Of a stretch of DNA of 64,000 nucleotides, positions 45,468 to 57,235 are shown piece after piece. The notes below the pieces were generated by a model. The model worked only from the letters and a program-made list of their open reading frames with translations. It was not told the DNA's origin and made no database searches. The translations under genes and the position numbers were made by a program. This stretch comes from Siphonodentalium dalli (lineage: Eukaryota > Mollusca > Scaphopoda > Gadilida > Siphonodentaliidae), in contig CP136063.1 in the NCBI GenBank assembly GCA_032622095.1, positions 208,677,934-208,741,933 on the forward strand, written 5' to 3'. Every line of letters starts with the position of its first letter. The first letter of the stretch is position 1.

Positions 45468-46019
45468 TTAAGTCAGTTAGTTCTTATTCAATAAGATTAA
45501 TATCTAAATTAATATATATAAAAAAATCAATTTATCTGTTCGTTTCGAGCACTTCGGTCTACTGAGTCAAAGTGTTTTATACCTATTATAAATCACATTA
45601 TATAGTGATACAATAATTGGACAGTGTCTAGTTTATAACATGTCACTTAATAATCGCTCCAATGTACAATTGTCTTAATGCGATAAGGCACTAATTTTGG
45701 CTTTTTATCAAGTGTCAAACTTTCGACTTTAGATTATATTCGACACAAAGAAAATTACGTTAGAACATCCACGTTGTCTCAGCACTCAACATCAGTTTGG
45801 TATATGTGTAGATACATTCGAGAACCCCATGTGTGTTTCATTATATATACAGTCAATTCTACATGATCTACATTCGAAAAGCTCGATCTCTATATGTCCC
45901 AGAACATGTTTGTTTTATACTGACTGTGTCATCAAATTGATGTACATATCTTATCGTGTGACAATTATATATATAACGTGGTCTTTTCATGCATATTGTT
46001 AACTCTATCCATCTGTTAC

Positions 46020-46120
46020 ACAGACGAAGAAAAGGCCCCCTGCCTATCCGTAGAGGTCAAAGACTAGAAACATATTTTAATTGCATAATATACAAAAGGG
46101 ATTGGCGCCAAACCCCTTTT
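46020..46120 (+). repeat. Direct repeat with 46740-46830
   Basis: CCCCCTGCCTATCCGTAGAGG, GTCAAAGACTA, AAACATATTTT, GCATAATATACAAAAGGGAT and GGCGCC occur in the same order in both copies, about 720 bases apart. Confidence 0.75.
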
Positions 46121-46144
46121 AAATTGTCCCTCGCATTGGAACGG

Positions 46145-46440
46145 GGTACCTGTATAATTCATAGCTTCCATCTAGAGGTGAACTTTGTCCAGTTGAGGCA
46201 TCTGCTGATGTATTTCCATAGAAACACACAGTGCTGTCTGGGACTGTATGAGATAGAGAAGATCTCTAATAAGTCGCAAATATATACGAAATTTATTAAC
46301 CGAGTGCACTAAATTCGATTCGAGCCGAGCTGTATCGATGCTCGAATCGAATTTAGTGGACGAGTTTAATAAATTTGCGCATAGAATTGCGACGAATTTG
46401 AGATTCATTTTTATCACATAATCACATTTTAGCAAGGAAA
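46145..46440 (+). repeat. Long inverted repeat, left member (partner 48595-48835)
   Basis: Landmarks CATCTAGAGGTGAACTT, CATCTGCTGATGTATT, CACTAAATTCGATTCGAG and CAAATTCGTCGCAATTC-type sequence (as complement) recur reversed 2.1 kb away. Inside it, 46307-46324 and 46341-46358 form a perfect 18 bp hairpin around a 16-base loop. Confidence 0.8.
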
Positions 46441-47098
46441 AACTATCTCGAAATGACCGGGGTTAAAACAAAATCATATTGACGTCCTTATCACAACCAA
46501 AGAGGACGTAAATAATTTCCGTGTTTGTGACATAATAGTATGCTAAATTCCCCCAAGGACTCAATATTTTATCAGCACACAGCCTACCGCACAAAAAGGC
46601 ATTTTTCTTCGTTTGTATAATTGATGGATAGAGTTAGCAACACACCTGAACGGAACACGTTGTCACGTAATATTCTCTTTTCCACGAACAATTAATGATA
46701 TGCTTACTCATCTAATGTAACAGGAAGTCGGAGTTTCGGGGAATCCCCCTGCCTATACGCACAGGTCAAAGACTACAAACATATTTTGTTTGCATAATAT
46801 ACAAAAGGGATTGGGCGCCGATTGTCCTGGTAAATTTGATTCGTATTACTGCAATACAGTACATTACAGCAACTTATTTTACAACTTCCCAAACTATTCA
46901 CTGACGTTGGCCAATATTCTATCTTTAAAACGAATCTGCTATTTCTGAACCCCTCACCTGCCTCGCCCCAACCTCATTGCAGTTTTACAACGGACAACGA
47001 AAAAGCAGCATCCTATACAGTTGTCGCATCCGCAATAGATGTAGTGAAATTCGCTTGATGTGCTTTTAACAATTATTGATAACATAATTAGGATGAAG

Positions 47099-47836
47099 CA
47101 GGGGCGCCGGAAGGAATTTATATTTCCCCGACCGGCCGAAGGCCACCATGGTACCATGGTACCCCCGCCCCCCCCCCCCCCCCCCCCGGGATTTGTTTTT
47201 ACTTTAAGGCCAAATGGAGCGCATTTCTTGGTTTAAAATAAAATTAATGGGCTTTATTTATGTCATTTATATGGCTACACAAAGAGGTGGATTACACTAA
47301 TTGCACACATCTGCTACTGAAGTATGCCAAAACTTTATCACGGACTCATGCATGGTCCCAGATGGACAATAAACACCATATCATAATTACACATGAGATT
47401 GGATAAATTAAATGTTATTGCAAGAACATCTATTAAATGGCACCATAAATAAAATGGAATCATAAACCCATATACTAGTAGTTAGCGATGGCATATATTG
47501 TTGATATTTTCAATGTTGGTCACTGCCCCATGCTGCTAATAAGGATCACATTCTGTCATTAGCAGGAAGTGTTGTGCTATTTTGCATTATATCTCCAGAA
47601 TATAGCTATTTTATTATCGTATCCAACCACACCAACAGTTGTACCGCTTTACCCGTGAACTAAATATCACATAGTTGTAGTGGCAGAGTGATAAAGGCTG
47701 ACAGTGATAATTTGGCTTGAAATTTTAATGGTGTTTATATGCTTTCACAAACAGCATGACATATACTATTATTGCCCCGACCATATTATTGCCCCGACCA
47801 TAGTCGGGGTGGTCGGGGTAGATCCGGCGCCCTTGT
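47099..47836. mobile_element. Element with GGGCGCCGGA inverted ends
   Basis: GGGGCGCCGGA...TTTCCCCGACC at 47101 faces GGTCGGGGTAGATCCGGCGCCC ending at 47832. A poly-C run (47163-47187) follows the left end and two copies of ATTATTGCCCCGACCAT precede the right end. The interior of about 600 bp is non-coding. Target duplications were not identified. Confidence 0.6.
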
Positions 47837-47837
47837 G

Positions 47838-48275
47838 AAGGGGTCACTCTCACCGAAAAAAGTGCGGAAGGGTACACAGGTTTTGATAATGTGCTGAAGA
47901 GTACACAGGTTTTGAAATGCCATTCTATATGAAGTTTAGTTTTCGTATCTGCCATGATTTCTGTTAGAGAATAATTGTTTATGTTCCAATGAACATTAAA
48001 ATTAACTGAAAACAAAATGCCAATGGGCGCCAGTCTTTCAGAAACACAGTTTAAGTAACGGTGTATAATGACGATCGCAAACCATGTGTACCCTTCAGCA
48101 CATGTTTAAACCATGTGTACCCTTCAGCACATGTTTAAACCATGTGTACCCTTCAGCACATGTTTAAACCATGTGTACCCTTCAGCACATGTTTAAACCA
48201 TGTGTACCCTTCGGCACATGTTTAAACACTGTGTACCCTTCAGCACTTATTTTGGTGAGAGTGACCCCTTCAGCC
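47838..48275. mobile_element. Small inverted-end element carrying a 29 bp minisatellite
   Basis: GAAGGGGTCACTCTCACC at 47838 faces its complement GGTGAGAGTGACCCCTTC at 48254-48271. Just inside the left end are two inverted copies of the GGGTACACAGGTTTTG type, partly complementary to the minisatellite unit at 48093-48243. Confidence 0.7.
48093..48243 (+). repeat. 29 bp minisatellite, about 5 near-identical copies
   Basis: The unit CCATGTGTACCCTTCAGCAC plus ATGTTTAAA repeats with almost no change, and the last copies carry CGG for CAG and ACTG for CCATG. The identity implies recent amplification. Confidence 0.95.
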
Positions 48276-48594
48276 ATAAGTAGCCCTTAAACACGGCCTC
48301 ATATTTATAGTAAGACACACGTGTATTATCGCCACGTGCACTGACGTAAGAGCTCAGCACAATGATCATGTCAGTGCCGGAACTTTATTATTATGTTAGT
48401 TAGAATCAAATTTTGATATTCGATTTGTGTTGGGTTAATTAGTGTTGATTGTGAGATAAAGGTGGTTGAAACCAATTTTCAACATGAAAAGACACATTTA
48501 AAATGGAACTATGCATTTTGTTGAAGGCGTCTTTCCTTCCTCTTTGGTTTTGATAAGGCAGTCAATATTAATGTATTTTAACCGCAGTCGTTTC

Positions 48595-48835
48595 CAGATC
48601 GTTCTTCCTTGCTAAAATGTGATTATTTGATAAAATGAATGTCAAATTCGTCTCAATTCTATTCGATATTTATTATTCGTCCACTAAATTCGATTCGAGC
48701 CTCGGTAAAGCTCGGCTCCTCTCTAGTTCCGACAGTCGCAGACAGTCCTGTGTTTCTGTGACAATACATCAGCAGATGCCTATTATTTTAGCTCTACTGG
48801 ACCAAGTTCACCTCTAGATGGGAGCTATGAATTTA
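48595..48835 (-). repeat. Long inverted repeat, right member (partner 46145-46440)
   Basis: Reverse complement of 46145-46440 with a deletion of about 40 bases around the inner hairpin. Confidence 0.8.
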
Positions 48836-49056
48836 AACGAGTTTGGTGTAAACAGTATTTATTTAGTATCCCAGATGTATACAACAATTTACAAAATGAT
48901 GTTAATATATATATATATGTAAGTATGATAAGTCTGAGAGAGAAGAGGATTTGACACCAAGCGCCAGGCGCTTATATTGAGCCATCTCCTTTCGATGAAA
49001 GCATGGCCGCTGGCAGCAATCTGGAGCAGCGTTCCGTGACCACGCTGGTTATCCTA

Positions 49057-49290
49057 TAGGGATCAGGGAGCTAAATGTGTTCCAGAGTCGGGGGGCGAGC
49101 AACCGTGGAATGCTACAGGTGAAGGTAACTGAAGAATGGCCTTCACTTGATACACGTGACACGCTATTGAAGGGTGAAATCTTGTTTGTTTGATTTGTAC
49201 GTCATATATATCTAAATAAATTAAACTTGTGAATTAATGGGGGAATGGATTTTTGTGAGTGGGACATTTATTTTACTAGCTGCTGTAGTC
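49057..49290 (+). repeat. Copy 2 of the 230 bp repeat shared with 6342-6572
   Basis: This copy spans the untranslated-looking leader and the first 18 codons of the candidate exon at 49237. Homology with the 6.3 kb copy stops at the codon after AAVV. Confidence 0.7.
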
Positions 49291-49432
49291 AGCACACACA
49301 ACCACGAATATGCCCATGTCCTGATCCACTTCCGCGAAATGAATTCAGGTAAAACAAAAGTGCAACTGACTGTGTGGTCAGTATTTCAGATCTGCGACTG
49401 CCAGCTTACTGCGCATGCCGGACAGACCAATG
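49237..49432 (+). CDS. Candidate first coding exon of a secreted protein (weak)
   Basis: From an ATG at 49237 the frame encodes MGEWIFVSGTFILLAAVVS, a plausible signal peptide, followed by about 46 polar residues including one C-D-C pair. The stretch ends next to GGTTAGT (49432-49438), which would do as a splice donor. The frame stops at TAG one codon later, so it must splice to be part of a larger protein. I do not recognise the family. No downstream exon was found, and a damaged copy of the leader at 6.3 kb argues that this could be a repeat instead. Confidence 0.25.
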
Positions 49433-49917
49433 GTTAGTCGCTTATTTTAAATAATCACTGATCAAATAAAACTATTTATCGTGGAATGATGAAATATGCA
49501 ATATATGCAATTATCTGACATTAATATGTTTATTCAATTAAGTAATCATACATTTTGTCGTTTACCCGAAGTAAATCGGTGCAGATTGACCACCACTCGG
49601 CTACATCAACAGTGCCAACTCAACGCGGCTACGGAAGCGTCAAACATGTATGCCTCTTTGTATATATAAAATATATATATATTACAAGGTCATGTGAGTC
49701 AACCGTGCAGCTTGGAAGTGCAAAATCTTCGTTTGCGTTCAAGCACACTTTAGAACAATCGAGAAACCCGTGCTGAATCTATTCAATAGCAATCAACGCT
49801 TATCACGCGTGAACCACTGTCGCCAATCACCCAGATATGCCCCATCGATTTAACCCACGTCGATATAATATTTTCCATGAAGACAATATCTCCAAACAAT
49901 TATTCGTGGGAATAAAG

Positions 49918-50165
49918 TAACAAGGGACGCTCTTTATTTTTATCATATATCAGTTATATAATAACAAGGAACGCTGTTTATTATTATCTTATCCATGTTA
50001 TCGGTAATATATTAACAAGGTATGCTCTTTATTTTTAAATATATCTGGAATATACATGTAATAACAAGGCACGCTCTTTATTTGTCATATCGGGAATATA
50101 ATTACAAGGAACGCTCTTTATTTATATCATATCGGGAATATAATAATAAGGGGTGCTTTTTATTT
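49918..50165 (+). repeat. Minisatellite, 45-65 bp unit, 5 copies
   Basis: ACAAGGAACGCTCTTTATTT followed by a variable ATATC...GGGAATATAATA segment repeats five times with length differences. Confidence 0.8.
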
Positions 50166-51380
50166 ACCATTGTGAAAGGAAATCGGGACCCGACTAAATT
50201 ATATGACTTGTATACGTTTTTTTCTTCCACATAAATAAGTCTTATGTGTATCAGTGGACCTACTTTGATTATCGGAAACCGACAATCACAGAGTTAACTC
50301 ATTAGGAAACATTTATTTCCCACCATGTACACCACAGAACAATACAATTATAAATATATTGTGATATTACTGACTGTATCAACATAAGAGACATATAGAT
50401 ATATGCATGTACATGCGTTATAATATAATATATAGAGTATCTATATGTGAAAAATATAGTACTTTTTATTATTGTTGCTTTCATAAATGGTAATAATAAT
50501 TGTACTATAGTTATTTTACGTGGTCAAGTTAGTGTGGTTTATGTTGTTAATACTGCTCAGCCTCAAGAAGACTTAAACAAGTCTAAGACCTTTCCGACGA
50601 AAATCGACAGGTTCCTGGTATATATTTTTTTCATTTCGGAAATAATAAGGGCGAATATCGGTATATCTCAGTCTCAGCTCGTGAACTATTGGTCACTTAA
50701 ATATAATGTGGTATTCATCGCCAAGTTTTAAATTACAGAGTGTACATTACCGTTCGGAGTAGTCAATATATTCTGTAAACACGAATAAGTTGTGTGCATT
50801 TTAGCTTAACTTGACAAAGTCAATTGAGCTATATGTATTGCCATCCACTTGCCATGTGTTCCGGGGAGATGACTTCCTTGCACCGCCCGTAGAGGTGACA
50901 CATCAACATCTCACACCGTTAGCAAAGTGTCAAACATCACTATTAACTATATCCTGGTGTGATGTATATCTATACTCTGACCTGCTGACCGGCCGTGTGT
51001 CAACACTAATCCAACTTATATAGCCCTGTCTGACTTAAATAGCCATGTTATATATCACGGTCTGACTTACATGTAAATAGCCCTGTTCCCTGTTATCACA
51101 CCTGACTCTTTTGTTATCCTTTGAGTTCAGTAGTTTCGTGTGGATGTAGTTTACTCGTTGAGGACACTGCACCTGGTGATGTTCGCATATGACATTCATT
51201 GGCGTCTATAAAACATATTGTTCACTCATGGCGTCGTATTTTAAAGTAATTAAAAGGTATTTATATATGTGTGTTCACTGAAGCTTGTTGGGTAATATAG
51301 TCTGCTGGATTTTATTCGTCGGCTGATAAAGGTTAGTCCGTGTTTCCTTAATGTTAAACTATTCTATATGTGGGCAACTC
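50166..51380. other. Non-coding stretch
   Basis: A 94-codon frame at 50447 begins at GTG and has no recognised domain. Nothing else was recognised. Confidence 0.4.
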
Positions 51381-51384
51381 ACCC

Positions 51385-52410
51385 CTGGTCAAGTGGTCCT
51401 GCTAACATGCTATGATGGTGGTGGTCCTGCTGAATTGCTATGATGCTGGTAGGGCAAACTGATGCCGTTACGAAATAGTACCGTTATTGTTTGTGAAGTT
51501 GTCATTTTCGCGGTGTTCGGTTAATCTGAGCAATTTGAGAAAAAACATTCAAGGACATATATATTTTTGAGTAATATAATGCCTGCGACAGGGGGGGGGG
51601 GGTGAAAAATTGTGGGTGGTCAACTAAAAAAAAAATCCTGCTTGTTTTTTTAGTGTTTTGGCAATGAGTTGGGCTTCAAAACCACTTTGAATGAGAGAAA
51701 TAATGTAATTCTAACTGGTAAACTGACTGCAGGCAGTTATCGTGTTGTATTTTGTTGCAAATTTTGAAATCCAAGATGGCCGCTGGCAGCCTTGTATTTT
51801 TGGCCGAATGACCTCAAAAGGACTCATTCCTATTTACATGTCCATGTTAACATCCATGATAAATAGTATACACAGAAATGCATATACAGCTGTTTACAGT
51901 GAATTTCGCCCCGCAAATCTCTGCTTTAGTGTTAAAAGGGGGGGGGGGGGGTGTAAAAAAAAATGGTCGGAAAAAACTGCCGAAAACGGTACAAAAAATG
52001 ATCGAAAGGGAAAAAATGCCATACGTGCCTGAATTTGTTTTCCGACCCCCCCCCCCCCCCCCCCCCCCCGCCTGCGATGGTGTTTCTAAAACGACATGAA
52101 TACCCATCTTGATTGTAGATTTTCGACAACTAATACAACCAGTATTAACAATATTTCGCAATTAATATATTTTTGAATGTTGCATATACGCATAATGGTT
52201 TTTCATGTATATGTTCAGATTATCTGAACACCGCGAAAAAGACTAATTAAAAACATATAACAGTACTTTTTGTTAACAGCATCAGTTTTCCCTAACAGCA
52301 CCATACACGTATGGAGCAAATCAACAGGACCCAACCGCATCATTGCACATTAACACGATGGTCAGTTCTCACATTTGTCATGGTGTCAACAAATGTCATA
52401 CTCCGGCCCA
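51385..52410. mobile_element. Foldback element (family C, copy 2)
   Basis: The left arm has GGTCCTGCTAACATGCTATGA and GGTCCTGCTGAATTGCTATGA units, then GTACCGTTATTGTTTGTGAA and AGTTGTCATTTTCGCGGTGTTC. The right end has the complementary AACACCGCGAAAA and CAACAGGACCC phrases at 52228-52345. It is homologous in plan to 16740-17445. The interior carries G and C homopolymers (51591-51602, 51939-51950, 52037-52069) and is longer. Confidence 0.7.
52037..52069. repeat. Poly-C tract
   Basis: About 33 consecutive C, with a complementary G-run about 90 bases upstream. Exact length may not be reliable. Confidence 0.85.
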
Positions 52411-52658
52411 ACGCAGACTCGGTAAATTGTGTACTCGGAATATATAGATGTCTGATATAATTGAATCACTGTTATTCGTATATAATTTATTTATATCTTC
52501 CGAGTACACATTTTCCCAGAGTCGGAGTCGGGGCCGGGGTACAATTTTCAGTGACCATACATTAGCATGACCACTTGACCAGGGGTGATGATAATATGAT
52601 AAAGTCACGTGTAGTGTTTGCAAAGCTGTCAATGGAATGAGTATTGCATTGTTTTTAA

Positions 52659-52902
52659 CCCTTTGAGTGCCAGGGGCCGATCTCATCGGCCCTAAACCTA
52701 CAAAATAAGTCTGTTAAAGAATATAAGAATAAATTATTAAAATTGTAAAAAATTGTAAAAAAACAAAACAAAACAATTATGGTTAGGCCAATGCATTCTC
52801 TTATATATGCGAGGCGACCTATGGTCGACTCGCATATATAAGAGAATGCATTGGCACAGGGTATATGGGTTGATACAAAAATCGGACCTGGCACTCAAAG
52901 GG
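52659..52902. mobile_element. piggyBac-type MITE, 244 bp
   Basis: The tips are CCCTTTGAGTGCCAGG and its perfect complement, flanked by intact TTAA on both sides (52655-52658, 52903-52906). Similarity extends about 6 bases further with one gap. CCC-ended tips with TTAA target duplications are diagnostic of piggyBac elements. Inside, 52787-52855 is a palindrome with perfect 27-base arms (GCCAATGCATTCTCTTATAT...). It has no coding capacity and must rely on a transposase from elsewhere. Confidence 0.9.
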
Positions 52903-53137
52903 TTAAAATTAAAAATGAAATTCACCAGTTCATGAGGAATTGAGACTTTAGATGCATGTGTTGATACAATTTCATAATCGGATTTAAAGTAAAGGCGCCC
53001 TCATTTTTCACGGATGTTTGAGGAGTATACATATTAATATTATAGAGCAGCAAGTATAGCAGCGTATGACTTGAAAACTGGCAACACAAGATTATTTACT
53101 GCACAAGTAACTTTTTAAAGATGGATTATCTCTTTAA

Positions 53138-53780
53138 ATGGGTACTGTACACCAATTTCAAAAAATTCCCGGTGACAATAGCGATCTAGTATGAATATTA
53201 TATTATACAATAACTAATTTGAGTCGACGATGTCTACTCAAAACGTTCCGGTTAACAGGCTATCGTAAAAGTAAAATTGAATTATTTAATATAAATTCAT
53301 TTATGGCTGGAGTCATAAAATGGCGAATTATGCCATTACGAGTTACCGTTCTTGAAATCGCATCTGCTGCGTGTCTTTTATTGACGACCGTTCGCGAACA
53401 TTATTGAGTTGAAAACAAAACATGTTACCTGCAAAAGGAGGGCCCGTTATAACCGATTCGGAAAAAGGAGAAAGAAACAAGAGTCATAAAGCGTCAAGTA
53501 CTTTTATAGGGAGTGAGATTGTTGATGGAAGAGATTGAATGCATCAATCGAAGCTGTGAGCAATGAACTTCCGGTTCTTCCTGAGACCTGCGTCTTCTCC
53601 GGTGAAGGTCAAAAACATGGCGCGTAGTTTGAAATCGTAATATTTTTCTTCCAAGATCAATATTTTCTTCGCTAAATTAGGTTTATACGAAACTCATATA
53701 ACACGAACACAATCTAACTTGAAAGTTATTTCAATGGGAGTAAAAAATAAATATTGCCTATCCCTGTGTACAGTACCCCT
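53138..53780 (+). mobile_element. TTAA-flanked MITE, family A, copy 3
   Basis: The tips are ATGGGTACTGTACACC and GTGTACAGTACCCCT, with TTAA at 53134-53137 and 53781-53784. The left 280 bases follow family A (TTCCCGGTGACAATAGCGATC, GAGTCGACGATG, TAATATAAATTCATTTATGG). The right half differs from other copies, so this is a subfamily that shares ends but has a different interior. Confidence 0.8.
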
Positions 53781-54311
53781 TTAAATAACAAATTTGAAAT
53801 AGTTGCGTGGGTATAAAATAATAAATATGAAATGAAGACCCCTGTCCGGAAAGGCTTCTATCAATTAATATTTGTTTTATTTCGAATAATTTATTATGAA
53901 ATGAGATGATTAATTGGGACACTTTATTGGTCTATTTTTAGAACAGACATTCGGCGATACCGTAACGCGATAGCGAGCATCAGGCTGTTCCTATATATAG
54001 CTACGTACCGAGTGTCAAATGTCCCAGAATGGTTGTTTGTATTGTTTTATTCCATAGTTATAAGCGATACTGGGTCTAATTAACGTTTATTTGTGACAAA
54101 ATTGCTCAATAAAATTTCTGGTCTCTGTTAACATTAACCACTATTGTTCGTTAGCTAAACAACCACACCTTTTTAGATCAGAAAATATTCGAAATAAAAT
54201 CAATATTAATCGATAGAAGCATTTCCGGACAGGAGTCTTCAATTCATATCTAATAATTTATACCCCGGTAACTATATATCACATGTTTACAAACAGATAG
54301 ACCACATTTAA

Positions 54312-54756
54312 AGGTACTAAATCCGATTCGACGGTCCCCATATCATCAGATTCCAACAACAACAACAACACAATTTGTTAAATGCCGCTTCAGTTATCAT
54401 AATAGATTAATTGCCAAAAATAATGCTAACCACAGTCAACTATAGTATAAAATGGCACAAAACCTGTTACTTATCAACATTTTGGTGAAAAAAAATTGCC
54501 GGTTTGTCAAATATCTGATACAAAAAAGCCACTTGATTTTATAGTTATCCATCTTCATCTGCAATTGGGCAGAGAAATTCCTCTCGTCGACTGTTTACTT
54601 GGCCATTTAAAATTAAAATAATAGATTTCAAACATCGATATCTGATCACTCTGAGCTTTGATGGGTGGGTTCATCGACTCGAATTTCAAATAATTTTTAC
54701 CACCGAGGCCGAAGAAATAGTAATTTAGGAGCGTTAATTCGGATTGACTCGTACCT
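54312..54756. mobile_element. TTAA-flanked MITE (family D, copy 2)
   Basis: The tips AGGTACTAAATCCGA and TCGGATTGACTCGTACCT are imperfect inverted repeats, with TTAA at 54308-54311 and 54757-54760. The right part shares GAGGCCGAAGAAATAGTAAT and CTCTGAGCTTTG with the element at 17882-18505. Confidence 0.8.
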
Positions 54757-54825
54757 TTAAAGAAATGAACAGTAAAATATTTTATTTTACCAGACTTAGT
54801 TCATAATAGTTGATCGAATACTTAC

Positions 54826-55556
54826 TGGTGCAGTAATGCTCTAATTAATTGACGCCTTAACCATAGAGCTTTCCGATGAATGGCAACAAGCCATATTTCC
54901 GACTAAATCCTGAAAAGTTACCCATAATTATGCTGTGGGGTACTGTACGCCATTTTCATTAAATTTCCGGTGACAACAACGATCTAATATCGATAATATA
55001 TAGAAACATAAGTAATTTGAGTCGAAGATGTATTCTGTAAACGCTCACTGGTTAATAGGCTATCTTAAAATTTAATAATTTAAAAGTTAATAATTTGATA
55101 TAAATTGAATTTATGACTGGAGCCATAAAATGGCGTCAATTAAATTACGAATTACCGTAATCAAAAATAGTAATTGAGGGATACTGGATTTTTAAACCGA
55201 TCGCACACACGATTGCTTAAAATATTATGATGATACGGTGAGAACACTCAAGCCACTCACTGACTAGCGACGATACAATAACTTAAATGATTATATGGGA
55301 CTAGTATGCATATAATATAACTTTTATTTGATTCATTTGGTTGAAAACTTTACAAAAATTACTCGACAACGACAATTTGTATTTTTGCATTCTGGTAAAT
55401 TTGTCATCCGTAACATGACTTCGTACTCAACAGACTTTCAAATAATGGAAAAATTGTTACCTTATTCTCCGACTCGGAGACTATAGAAACCAACAACAAC
55501 ATTTGGCGTACAGTACCCCTTTAAGGAGTCGATTAATTAGAGCATTACTGTAGTAT
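54826..55556. mobile_element. Outer MITE split by a family A insertion
   Basis: CAGTAATGCTCTAATTAATTGAC at 54834 faces GTCGATTAATTAGAGCATTACTG ending at 55552, an almost perfect inverted pair just outside the family A element at 54937-55520. The simplest reading is a short older MITE into which family A inserted at a TTAA. Confidence 0.6.
54937..55520 (+). mobile_element. TTAA-flanked MITE, family A, copy 4
   Basis: GGGGTACTGTACGCC on the left and GGCGTACAGTACCCCT on the right. TTAA is intact only on the right (55521-55524). The body is very similar to 7461-8060. Confidence 0.8.
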
Positions 55557-57235
55557 TGACACAAAATTCCTCTGTAGGGCGAATTGAGAGACATTTCTCC
55601 ATAAAATGTGCCACTGCTCATTATATTTGTATGGGGACAATTAACTTCTCTCTTATATATTACCATTATGCAAATTTAAATATGGAATATTTGAATTTTT
55701 ACTGAGTATAATAATATGCTTAATCAATTACATCATTATCATTATAATGATATTATAAATGAGCTCTTGTATTGCATAATATCTGTTAAATCACAGACAG
55801 GTGATAATGGTGAGTAAATTCTTCAGCTATTATGACTTATGATAAGAGTCCATTTGTTCCTAATATCCTAATAGGGAAAATGACGTCTCCCAATTAAAAT
55901 TTTCTAGGGAGGTTCCTGCAATAAAGAATCGAGAATATAATCTGTAACAGATGGACAGAGTTAACAACACATTTAATTTGCACGGACCATGTTGTTACGT
56001 GGAATTTGCTTTTCCACGAAACACTTAAAGGTACGGTTGGCCTTGGCGGTGGGTATCCTGTGGAAATATTTCCAGCCGTCAAAAACCGCTACAAACAGAA
56101 AGAACATCAAAATGTAGACAGACTTTGTCCGTATACAAATAAGAAATATCGCATAAACAGTATGTTATTGTCAAATGTTTGACCATTGTTATGTAAACAA
56201 AAGCTTAAAAAGTTACTTTTCTGGTGTTTGTTTATATTATGATAGTAAACATAAAGAGCGTTCTTTGTTGGTGAATTCCTTATATGGAACTAATAAAGAG
56301 CGTTTATGCCATTTGTGTGTGATTAGCTAGTAGCATTGTGCTGTCTTCTGTAACACAATCAGGCTCTTGCTTAGGTAAAATATAGTGGACCTTTATGATA
56401 ACATGCTGTTTACGTGATGGTCATGGTATATATGAACGAAACTGTATGCGTTTTAATGTTTTTCTGTTTACGGTGATTAGAACAAATATGAATATTTTCG
56501 ACAACTAAGGCCTCACGTGCCTTTAATAGTTGCCTTACTCATCTAACGTACCGGGAAGTCAGGGTATCTGGGGATCCCCCAGCCAATACCGTACAAGTAA
56601 TTGGTCTCTTGACGCCACAATATGAGCTATACTACATAATAAACTCTTTGTAATAATTCGAGTTCGCATGGATGAGCGACTGTATTAATTCGATCGATAT
56701 AATATTAACCCTAATGAACTAGGAACACTACAACGCCTATGTGACAAGCAGTGCTATTCGCTTCATCTCTGACGCAACACTAGTTTAAAAGACCATTAAT
56801 TTCATGGATTTTGATTGTTTGTTTTTTGTTCGTTCGTTCATTATTGACATTATTGAAGATATCCTACATGGATGGGGAGAATACAAGAAGAAGAAGAAGA
56901 TCGTTTATGTCGCGGCTCATTGTGTGTCACTTGAGCTGGTCGAGTTTACATCCTGGTTGTATAATTGTAAACACATTAATTTATCAGATAATGAAGGGAT
57001 TCCCCCAATCCGATATGACACAATACAAAGTAAAAAACATTACTATTAAAACCAAATGGTCCGCTTTTACGAGTGTGTTTTACCAGCCAATAAGTCAAGG
57101 ATTTGATATATCTATATCTATATTTGCGAATGTCGGTCTGTGTTCTATAGAAATTCACGGGAGACCATCTGTATGGCAGCAAATGGGTCTAACATGTGTA
57201 ACTGTTTACGAGGAAGATAATGGTGTGGGTTGAAT
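55557..57235. other. Non-coding stretch
   Basis: A 140-codon frame (56811-57233) starts at an ATT codon and has no recognised domain. A GGGATCCCCC...GCCAATACCGTACA segment at 56570 loosely recalls 46740. Nothing else was recognised. Confidence 0.35.

Noticed and set aside
48093-48243. CRISPR-like array
   Set aside because: The 29 bp units abut directly with no spacers, and the genome is eukaryotic. It is a minisatellite.
50447-50731. Signal-peptide-like 94-codon frame
   Set aside because: The first codon is GTG and the next in-frame ATG is absent. The hydrophobic start is explained by AT-rich codons.
56811-57233. 140-codon frame
   Set aside because: The first codon is ATT, no domain or splice signals were recognised, and it overlaps another open frame of similar length.
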